NCBI GenBank assembly: GCA_016648135.1 | Contig: JADDOH010004048.1 | Coordinates: 1-64,000, forward strand | Reading direction: 5' to 3' | DNA: 64,000 nucleotides | Origin: Agrypnia vestita | Lineage: Eukaryota > Arthropoda > Insecta > Trichoptera > Phryganeidae | Shown here: positions 44,901 to 56,900 of the stretch, piece after piece | Layout: each line of letters opens with the position of its first letter | Position numbering within the stretch: the stretch's first letter is position 1 | Translations under genes and position numbers: made by a program | Notes under the pieces: generated by a model | Database searches by the model: none | The model's input: only the letters and a program-made list of their open reading frames with translations | Told to the model about the DNA's origin: nothing

Positions 44901-47900
44901 CGCGAAACCTGATTATTGTATAATTTTGGATTTTTGGAAAATTTTTATTTCTCTCTTTCATAGCGTCGACCGAAGCCCAACGCGTATGTTTAAGCGCCAA
45001 ACCAGTTTCCACTAGTAAATGAGAAAGGGACTATAATAAAAACTTGGTTTTTATGGGTTACTTTTTTTTTCTTCCGATCCCCATCTCTCCATCACAGGGC
45101 TGATGATGGACCCTGCAATGGGATCCGAAATGTCGGCCAGAAAGGTCGTAAAACACGGCGTAATACCCCAGAAGACACAAAGCAGAAGATTCTGAGTGAC
45201 CGTGAAAACCTTAGAACATTTGCGACATAATATGTATAGATAAATGGATTCCGCACGGTACCACGAAATGCATAAAGGACCATACTTGTTAAAAAATTCA
45301 AACTATGTGACCTCCTCGGGCCCATAGTATCACATATGATTCTCGGTACCATTAACTTGTCAGTAGTTCAGTTAAAAAATATATATTATTAATATTTAAA
45401 GCATTAACTTTGTGGTTAGACATTATAACAGATTGTTAGTTAACTTTGTAAAAACCACTACCAGATTTTAGTGCATGTTTGTCCCTGACAAGACTAACAC
45501 GCATGTGATCAATTATTGGTGGAAGTGTAACAATACTATGGTTGAAGTGTATAGTGTTGTGAATGTAGTGTAGTGTTGGTCCTGACGAAGAGACGGGTAC
45601 GTCTCGAAACCGGTAGACCTAAAATTTGGTAGTGGTTTTTACAAAGTTAACTAACAATCTGTTAAAAAAAAATTATCGAGATCAAAATGTGCACCGTTGG
45701 TAAAACTGATTCTTATTTAACCAGCTTGTGTAAGACAATATAACTAGAATATATTTTCCATACATAATATAACTAGAATATATTTTCCATATATAATATA
45801 ACTAGAATATATTTTCCACGTAAGCTCTGAGCATCATAAATGATACCGTTGGCCCGAAAAGGATAAAATGTATCGCTTTATGGCGCAAGGGTCTAAAAAT
45901 TATTACGAATAACCAGGGTTTTCGAATTATCAGGGTTTATCATCTATGAAATTAACATTTTGGGACTTGTGTGCTTTAAAAATTATGGTGAATTTTTAAT
46001 AACCGGGGTTCAAATTAACAAGGTTTTACTGCACCTCAAACATTCCTATCATAATTATTATCATATTCATTTTTAATGCATTATAATATTCTGTCAGATT
46101 AATATTAAATTTCTATATTTTTTCCAAAATATAGGGTTTCCTGTAGCTAGTAGCAAAAACTTTACAGGTGGATTCCTGCCTTGATAATGAGACAAATCTG
46201 TTCAAGCAACCATGAGCTCATTTCAATAGTTATAGAGATATGCAATATCAAAGTTTGCTTTTTTTAATATTACTGACCTATTTTTGAAAAAAGTGGAACT
46301 TTCATTACAGTAACTTATATCGATTATGGAAAATTCACTCGCTTTAATACCAGTCAAATAAAATGATAAAAACCGTGCAAAAATTAAAATACATTTTTTA
46401 CAAAGTTTTTATCATTTTATAATAATAATAATACATAGTAACTAATCTAACTATCTATTGTGCACAATAAAATGAAATTGAAGGTCATTTTTTCTATATA
46501 AAGATGATTTACGTGATTATTTGTGCTATTATTCATATGAATATGTACTGGAAATGAATAAAGCACTAAGCGCCATAATGTTCATTTTGCTTTAGTAAAA
46601 AGCGAATGGTCTTTTTAGCTCTTTATGTGCTATTTTACACATATTTTCATTCATACTTTCAACACTACTACACACTGGTATGTCACGTGAGTTAGTCATT
46701 TTAATATTATAAAATATGTCGTTTAGTGCCTTAATTATAAAACATGGCACTTAATACTTATATGATATGCATTCTCCTAAGTAACTAGAAAATTAGAACT
46801 TCAGTGCAGTGTTTAATGTATTGGCCAAGGTATATAGCACTAATGTGTGTACTTATCTTAAAAAATATTGTTTTCGCACTTAGGGCTTTATCCATTTCCA
46901 GTATTCACATTATTTGTGATATTATTCACAAATAATTTGGTGACCTAATTTATTTTTACAGAAAATAAACAAAGACAATGCTTGGAATTTGAAACTAATT
47001 GATTTCATGTGTGCAATGTTACGTAAACATGACTCGCGGATGGAGAATTTGCAGATGGCTTCCGCAACACTGGATGCTTCCACCAGAATATACTCATTCA
47101 GAGTGGATGCTGTTCATCACGACGTCTTGAAGATGGCCGGTGGACTCTCCAAAGTTGCGCAGGTATTTGTTTTTTTGATTATTTAAATAAAAAATCTAAT
47201 CAAGACTATGGCGACCAGTAACCCTCGCAAGACTTAGAATGCCGTGCAGATCCAAGTGAGAGTAATTAGTAAAATTAGATAATGGCATTTACTTCAGGTC
47301 AATTATTATTGGAATAATTAGCACTAATTGGGGGAATTCTAGAATGTTACATATTTTAATTTGTATGAATCTATTCTTATCGTATATAAGTGTGTAACTT
47401 AATATGTAGTAGTTACACATTAGTCTATACTTGCTGCTTTTAAGCACACTGTTACAGTAGAAAAGTAATGTAAAATCAAGATATGTAATACACTTCTATT
47501 TGTTATATATTTAATATCTTTATAAAAAAATGTTCCAATAAGACATAAGAAGACCTCTTTCCATTTAAGAAAGACAATCGAATCGGTATGTGTAAGCCGT
47601 GCATACGAGGCACATAATTTCGTTGTGTTGGTGTTTACACTCATACACGCCAATATAACGAAACAATGTGCCTGGTACGCATGGCTTACATATACTAATT
47701 CGATCGTCTTTCTTAAATGGAAAGAGGTCTACATATATATATATGTATGTAAATTAGATGTATCTAAATGGTGGTGATTCTTGTTCCTTGATAAATTCAC
47801 TTACGTATTGCTTTTCTCTCTTTTTCGTAGTTATCTTTAAATATTGAAGAGCTTAAAACTTTAACTTTTCCTGGATTTCTACTGGCACTTACAATAAAAA

Positions 47901-50900
47901 CTTATCTTATTTCTTCATTATTCAAAATATGTAATTCAGGATCTTCAAGTTATGAGCTCGCTCACATTTATTCTCAATTACATACGCAATACTATTTGAA
48001 TAAAGTACATACTTCAGTAATAATATTATAATAATAGTTCATGACCCAAATTATCAATTCCTTACCATGTGTAAAATCGAAATCAATAATAAAAAAATAT
48101 TCAAGACATTTTTATGGCAAGTCATTTACGAAGTCCAGATTACCGTATATGTGAATAACCAGTGTTCTATGTGTGTTTCACGCTAATTTGATCCAATTTT
48201 TAATTATTTTAAATTAATAGAAAATATTTTGCGACAGAATTATTTTATTAACAGAAAGATTAAGGCTGGACTTTCACTGCTAATGCATATTTGTTATTGT
48301 GGTTTTATTAAATTATATCAATTGTTGGCGCACCAACAATAACTATACTATCTCTCTTACTTTCATAATGTTTCAGCCTAAAAATAAATACTTCAAATTG
48401 AACAGACTAATATTTAATAGAGACAAAGTCTCAGGCTCGTCTTGAATGAGTACGATCTTAACATGGAATACCTCGAATTTCAAACTCGCGATGTCCAGCC
48501 TTAAGTGAGCTGCTATACTATGGTCAATGTACAATTGGTTACAGGTTCGTAGAGGTAAGAAGCCTGATGGGGAAGAGGAAGATAAAAACAATGTGGGAGA
48601 AAATGACGCCGATGTTGAGGGCACTCAACGCAAGAGAGAAAAGCGGAAGAAAGTTTCTAAGAGCTCTATTTCTACTAATGTGGAACACCAATTGAATGGA
48701 GAGGTAAGTCTAATTATAATCATTTTCCAAACTTGTGCAAGAAGGTAATGATGTTGAATTAACATCATAGAAGATTTTAATAAATTTTAATTGAAAAATA
48801 ACACGCAGAAATTTTACTAATTTAAACCAATGCAAAAAATATAAGATGCAACCAAATATTCAACCTATTTATTCACAAATGAAATAGACAAGACAGCCTA
48901 GAATTGTATTTTTTTAATGATGTAACTGTGTTAAACTCCTTTAAGGTTATTATTTAATTACATAGTTGATTAGATTTTCTTTCTGTTATGTTTTAAATAT
49001 AATTTGAAACTTGTATCGCAATCCTAGCCTCACGGGAGGTCTCGAGTCTATAACTTGTTATAATATAATTTTGGTCTTGAACTGGAGTGTAATAAAATAA
49101 ATGTGATATTACAGGTGGAAATCAATGAGTGTATAGATCCGTTTTTTGCACAATTATCAGCCACCTCTGGAGACATGACATCCTCTAACAGGGCTTTTAA
49201 TGCCACTCTCCCTATTGATAACAAAAACCTCGGACTTATTCTAAGGTAGGTTTCTTGTACACAAAGTATGTATTTTTAGTTTCATTGCTTTCTATTTGCG
49301 CAACTTAACTGATACATCTCTAATGAATCAATTCTAAATGAATTTATAAACTCAATAAGATGAAAATTATAAATTTCAAATTCGTAATAAAACTAATTTG
49401 TACATTGGACGGTAAAAACATTTACAATCAAATGTTTATAAAGTACAAATCTAATGTAAAATCTATATGTAAAAATAAATAAAACTACTTGGTCCTCTTT
49501 CTAATTTCTTTTTGGCGTGAATAATGTTTGATTTATAATTATAAAATACTGGAAATTTTCAAAATAAAAAATTTACTAATAAAACTCACTTGCCCATTTT
49601 ACAAATTCAACCAGAATCCCCCGCATGGGAGAACATTTACGCGTTTAAAAATTTGTTTACTTGAAATTTTCAGCTACCAATAGTATGTAGCGGATTGAAA
49701 TGTTGATATACTTTCGGTACTCTGAATGTTAGATAAAAAGTTTATAAATAGAAATATGTTTTTTCTTAAATTGAACAGATCGGATGTATTATTTTTGGAT
49801 AATAACGATGGATGTATAGAAAAGCAGCTAGATGCTGAACAATTGGACTGTTTTGAAATGAAAAAGTGTTTATTCCCTATAATCAAGGATAATGATCAAA
49901 TATGTGCACCCCTTCATGGATTTTCTATCACAAATTGGAATCCTGAAGATGAAGAGGCAAACATGTAAGTTTTTTACGAAGCTAAGACATTTTCCACCTT
50001 TGGGCATGCATTTATTTCCTTGAACACTTGAGGAAACCACATGACCTCGCCAGGAATCGAACCCAGAACCTTTAGAATGTAAAACCAGTGACATGCCCGG
50101 AAGGCCGTTCTTATATGATGGTGCCAAATCTAGATTCTTCAAATGAAAGTTTCAAAATGTAAATATGGAATATTTCAGTAGTGAGCTTTTCCTTTATGAT
50201 ATCATTTATAATTATTTTTTTTAAATAGAGATGCGAAAACCGAATACGTGTCACATCAATGTTCTTACTATTTTCAAACTAAGCTTAACTCTTGTGCTAT
50301 GAAAATAGGATTAACTTGTTAGTCTAGAGTGAGGTTCGAACCTGCGACCTTGGATCACGAGGAGAGTGTCCTAACCACACAAGACCAATAAGTTACTCTT
50401 TTTTTTTATAAGTTTATTTTTATTTCAATCTATGATAGAATATATATATGTAATAAAATACATATATTGTATAAATGTGTATATCAGGGATGTTACGGAG
50501 ATCGCTTTATCGGAATCGAATTCGGAATCGGAGTTTTTAGATTTGGTTTCTCGGAACGGTTAAGGGCGTGTCTTATAAAGTAAAATTACAAACATTATTT
50601 TTTATATTGGCTTTTATTTATATTGGCTTAAAAAAAACAATGCACCTACCTTGGTGTTGAAAATTAAAATAATCGAATTTTCTTAAATCTTAAACAGTAC
50701 TAGTAATAAATTAGATGAAATGAACTGACTCCAAAAGGAGCAAATTGTATTTAATGAACAAAAGCTTCGCAGCTTTATCTCCGTCCAATATATTTCTCAA
50801 CGGGTCATAGATTAGGTCAGCACCACTAAAAAGTTGTTTGCTCGCTACTGAGCTTGGTGAGACGACAAATACTGGCGGGCAATCGAGTTCAGGGATTGAA

Positions 50901-53900
50901 ATTGTGTATTCACTTTCCACCATAATAAATGATCGTCACTGATGAGAATACGTTTTTCTATATTTTACTCAGTAAGAAGACTTCTCAATATATATATTTT
51001 TTTATTTATTTATTGATATTAACGGACATAGTCCAATAAAATATAGTACATAAAATGAACAATATATAATACATCAGAATAAAAATTATAGCAATTTAAA
51101 TACAAAAGCAAGGACAAATTAAAATTACTAACAAGTTGGCGACAAGGTCTGGACTATCTAATCAGAGATTGTTTAAATCTGGACAGACTTACACCAAAGA
51201 AGTCCAGATCCTGTCTTGAATTTATAAGACGACATAACCGTGACATGGGAGCTTGAAATCCATAATTGGTTTTATGATGGCTAAGGAACAACAGTTCATT
51301 ATTTCTGAGTCTACGGGAAGGGATATTGAATTTTATTTGGCCCAGTAACGAAGGCACATCAGTGTGGCCGTTTAATATTTTGAATATGGTGATTAAGTCA
51401 GTGTTTTCTCTACGTTTTTGGTGGTTATAAATTTTTAACATTGACTCAATTTCACTGTACGAGTAGTCTCCTCTATCCAAGCCCATCATAAAAAATTATA
51501 GTATAAAATTAGTAGTATTATCATCATCATCGCTACTCGGCAATATATTTAATAAAATCGTTTGGACATTGCTATAGGTATTGCTCCGACTTTCGATTAT
51601 AACTTCCAATTTCAATTTGTCGGAACCGAAATCGGAACTGGAGGTGCAAAATCAATCGGAAGTTCCGACCTTTCGGAATCGAAATCGAAGCTCCGTAACA
51701 TCCCTGGTGTATATATTTTAAATCAACTAAAGATTTTTGCATACACCTATACCTAACTTTATTAACATAATAATAATGAAATATTTTGAAATTGAATAAA
51801 AAAGGTATGTAAAATGAACACAACAATATATCTTACATTTTCCAGTAGTACTCTTATAATATAATTGCATAACTCTTTGTTTGTCTTCCTACGATGCAAC
51901 TACACACATATTTAACACTTGAGATTTTAGTACCGAGATATAGATGGTAAGTATACAAACTATTGGTATTTATGATTAATCAGATTACATCTTTTTAATT
52001 TTAGGAAGATGGATAGGTGGATTGAAAATAATTTGAATCTATCTCCACAAGCCCTGGCTTTTGATTCGAATGCGGATGTCGAACCTTTACCGAAAGACGA
52101 TATGACCCATCACTTTCATTCTGGTAAAATTGTAAAAGAATATCAGAAACAAGTTGTACATTAAAAAATTTATATACGTACCTATATTCGACATAAATTA
52201 AATAAAAGCGATAAATTTAAAACTAAACACTTTTTAAAGGTGGCGATGATGGCCTGGGACCAATAGAAAGTGATGAAGAAGAAATGGGGATTATGAAATA
52301 CGTCATAAAAGGAGGTACAACATTTATTATTATTTTAAATTGGTATCAATATTAAGGGGTTACACGGCCTTGAAGCATCAAAAAACATCCTAATATAAAA
52401 AAAAAAATCCTAGTTAATTATTGAGCATATAAAATTCGTTTTACTATTATTTACGGCATGCATTAATATTTTTCATTAACAAATTATTTTGAAAATTTCA
52501 AAATGGAGGAGTTACGTGCTGTCCCGCAACGATCCTTGTCCAAAAAAGTGATATGATGTCCACTATGCAGCATATCGAAAAAATTGATAATAGAGAAATT
52601 GATTTTCTTTAGTGCCAATGAGACCAGTTTGAAAATCATTTATATTTTTTCATAAAAAAAATCGAAGTTCAAAATGTATAATAATATTCAAACAGCGCAA
52701 ATTATCAAATGATACGCCACGTCGTGGACAATGTTATTAAAAGACGTGTGCAAAATTTTAACAAAATTGGCCTGAAATCTGAAAAGGGGAATCTCAAGAA
52801 AAATGCAAAAGAATAATGTACATAATTCATTTAAAAATTCACCTACCACGCTAGTTCCAAATTGCTATAACTCGTAACATCAACACTTACTCGCCACATA
52901 AACTCTTACTCGCCACACCAGCCCTGATGATGGACCCTGCAATGGGATCTGAAACATCGGCCGAAGAGGTCAAATATACAAGGCAGAATATCCCAGAAAA
53001 CTACACACAGAAGATTTAGTCGTATAATTTGAGCAATTTTTTGTATATCGAAAGGTATGGTTTTATTGTAGATACATGTGTTTGTATGCAGGGTTATTGG
53101 TAAAACATTAATAACCTCGCATGTATATTCCTGCCTTGATTATGAGTCGAAAATGTTCAAGCTATTATGTTGTATTAATGTTTTCCAATTGGAATTCGAA
53201 GGTTTTTATTTTTTTATTTGACTTCTATTAAAGGGATTGAATTTTTCATATTCGATATGAATTACTGTAATGATAGTCCAAGTACAAAAAAAATAAGTAA
53301 AAAATATTTTTTTAAAAATGCAAACTTCGATGTCGCATATCTCGTTAACTATTGATATTAGGTCACAATAGCTTGAACACTTTCGACTCGTAATCAAGGC
53401 GGTAATATATTCCTGCGAGGTTATTAATGGTTTACAAATAACCCTGTATATTTATTGGTGTTCAGATAAACCGAGAGGTGTTGCCCACTTGGTGGAGATG
53501 CGACCGTCGTCACACGCCGATGCTTTTCTGGAGTATTCCTACTGCAGTGCTGTGGTTGGGTCTTGGGCCGGACCTTCTCATTGGAAACTCAAAAATAATG
53601 TCAACGGTTTGTATTATAATATTACATATTTAACTTTTCCCTTACCCTACCTATCCTTTACCGCGGGATTTGACAGATACTCTTACATCGTCTTACATAA
53701 TCCTTTTCCCCGAAACTCTTAATTTTTTAGGAATATTCCTCAATATTTCAAAATATGATTTTATTTTTTTTTATTTTTTTTTATTTTTTTTTTATTTTTT
53801 TTATTATTATTATTTTTTTTTTTATTTTTTATTTTTTTTATTTTTTATTTTTTTTTAAATAGAGATGCGAACACGGAATACGTGTCACATCAATATTCTT

Positions 53901-56900
53901 ACTATTTTCAAACTAAGCTAAACGCTTGTGCTATGAAAATAGGACTAATTTGCTAGTATGGGCTGAGATTCGAACCCGCGACCATTGGATCACGAGGCGA
54001 GTGTCGTAACCACAAGACCAACAAGCTACTCATTAAAAACAAACTGAGCTAACAATATGGACTGAATGATGCGGGCGACCTCTGCGGTGATGCCACACAA
54101 CCTATATTATTTTTTTATTTAGGTTACAAACAGTATTTACAATAATAAAACTAAAATAATTATCATGTGTGATTTATTTATGGTTTTTGTGTTTAATTTG
54201 TAGAACTCCATATTTATTTTTAGCGAAATTTAAAATAAATTAAATTTGAATAAATATTACTATTAAGTTTTACGGTTTAACTATTTTTAGGTGTTACAGC
54301 TGTTTCGGCTTGTAAGGCCATTATCAAACAGTGGATACACCACGTACAAACGTTAAAATTTTATAAATAAGTCGTTTGTACGTGGTATATCCACTGTTTG
54401 ATAATGGCCTTACAAGCCGAAACAGCTGTAACACATAAAAGTACTTAACCCGTAGAACTTAATAATAATATTTATTAAAATTTAATTTATTTTAAATTTC
54501 GCTAAAAATAAATATCATGTGTGAATTTATATACATACTTACCAATAATGTATGCAAACTGTGTAACCTGAAATCTTTTAAACTTTGGTCAGAATTTTTA
54601 AATATATTCTCTATCACAGCGAGCTCATCGTAAATATTTATTACGACGCCTGTGTGTATATATTTTTACCTTCACAATGATAGCAGAGAGATTATTCAAT
54701 TCTGCCAAAAATGTGAATATGGCTAACCGCATTAATGGGAATTTATGTATTTTTTAATGTTCAATAAATATAATTTATTTTTTCTTTTACTAGATTACAG
54801 CAGCTATATAATAATGTATGTAATTAAAAATAATTATTTTCAATTTAGTAATTAACTTTTTTCGATTATGGCCAGATATCTCGAAACTACCTTCAGTCAA
54901 AAAATACATATCGAGGGTAGAAAGCCAAAAGGGCGTAAGTGATTATTTCGAACTTCACAGGATAGCAAAATAAAGTTCCATCAATCTGATTTTGTCAATG
55001 TTTATTTTATTATTAAACGATTTCCGTATTTGTTTGTCTTGTGGGGTGGCTGGTATTCGGCTCCCGCTGTTTATGCAAGTTGTGTAGAAAAATGTTATAA
55101 AGGAGTGACTATTCCCGAATTTTGCCTTGGGAAGTATATCTCTATGGAAAATCGTAATCGGTTATAATGTAGTTTTTATTTGAACGAGATTGCAATGGTG
55201 TGATTGGAGACGACGTTTTCTCGGTGCCTCAGCTGATAAGGTCTGACGTCAGTGGAGCGGCGCACGTGGGTAGTTGTAGACAGCTGAGCGCGGTGTGTGA
55301 CGTCCCGGTGGCGCTGTGGACAGTTGGCGTTGCGCAGAGGTGCGAGGTGAAGAAGACACGAGACTTAAGCCGCCGCCACTGATCGTTAAATTCACGAAGC
55401 AATCAACAAGAGAAAGACGGATCGCTCAGCGTAAAAAGGTACTAACCAACGATAATATAAGTTCGGATGGAAAGAAGAGTCTTATATATATATATAAATG
55501 AAGGACTAACAAAATATCAAAAGGGAATTCTATATAAAACCAAAACAGAGTTAAAAGAAAAATACAAATATATATATGGGTAAAAAATGGGAAAATATTA
55601 ATTAAACGAGAAGGAGAAAACAACAAAGCCATACAAATAAAATTGAAGAAGATATAAGAAAATACCAAGAAGTAAATAAATGTGAAATAATTTCAGTTAT
55701 AAAAAAGATGGTGGCATAATTGTTGTATTTTTTTTCTTAAAAATATTATTTATAATTATTTTTTTCTTAAAAGTATAATTCTGTTCTTAAAAATACTAAA
55801 AAAAGACCACAGTGAATTGTGAGTTTTTATTTAATAGTATTAGAGTATCTATATTATAAAGTATGAGTAAATATTAAAACGTACAATATGAATAATGAAA
55901 TGAAATCCTCGCATTCAAACTGTTTATACAGTTTTGCAAGAATGTAAAAATTAAATGGCAACAATAATTTTTTTTTTAAATGTTTGGATACCGAGGAGCA
56001 GGTATCGATGAAGGCTCGTAGGCAGTTGGCGTAGCGTCAGTTGTAACGATGCTCGGCCACAGAGGTTGGGTGGAGGGATGAGATGAAAAGCGAGTGAAAG
56101 CTGACGAGTAGCACTACCCTTTGTGTGCTAATGTAGGTACCGCTTACATATCGTGTGTCTGCATGGCGTACATGCACACCAACGTAGGAAATGCAGCGTC
56201 GGTATCTGCGCCAGGCGTGGAAACTGCCCTGTCAGAGAACTCTGTCTCGACTCATCGGCGTGTATTCCATCGCGTCAGCATTTTTATAGGGGCCATGTGA
56301 CTCGTGTCTCGTAGGAACCTTTTGTACAATCTAAAACACATATGGAAATCGTTTTATAATAAAAGAAATATTGACAAAATCAGATTGACAGAACTGTCTT
56401 TTGCTCCTGTAAATTTCAAAATAATCACTATCGCCCTTTTGGCTTTCTAACCTCGATAAATATAAACAAACACTTGCCCCCCAGTACTAAAATATTTGCT
56501 ATTATATATCATATAATATAAAATAAATGTACTATATATTTCAGTGTCAAGAGTGGCTGAGAGAAGTCAAACGATCACAAATTTAATAGTGAAAAAAAAT
56601 CCATCACGGAAAAAGAAACAATTGAATTTCCTCGGAGATGGAATGACTTTCAACAGAATGCGCGACGAATATCCCGAGTTGTCGGCCATACCTCCCGCGA
56701 AGATCATGATAAGCCGCAAAACTCTGTCTCAAGGCAACACTTGGAATGAAAAGAATTTCAAGACTCCCATTGACAGGGGTTTCGATTTGATGCACTTTAG
56801 AAAGTTTTACCTCAAACAAAGCGTGGTGCTGCGGACAGTCCGCGAGGAGGAGAGTCAAAACGCAAAGGACATTGGTCACAGGCTTAGTGACATTAATGAC

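Larger units (their letters stand above)
50485..51706 (-). mobile_element. hAT element with perfect 8-bp target duplication
   Basis: Terminal repeats CAGGGATGTTACGGAG and inverse CTCCGTAACATCCCTG, flanked by GTGTATAT at 50477-50484 and 51707-51714. Inside, the minus strand encodes the hAT C-terminal dimerisation block at 50711-50923 (SPSSVASKQLFSGADLIYDP, AAKLLFIKYNL). The rest of the transposase is gone and a LINE is nested at about 50997-51488. Confidence 0.85.

Noticed and set aside
53670..53858. 62-codon Phe/Tyr-rich frame
   Set aside because: Translation of the T-rich tail of an inverted SINE.
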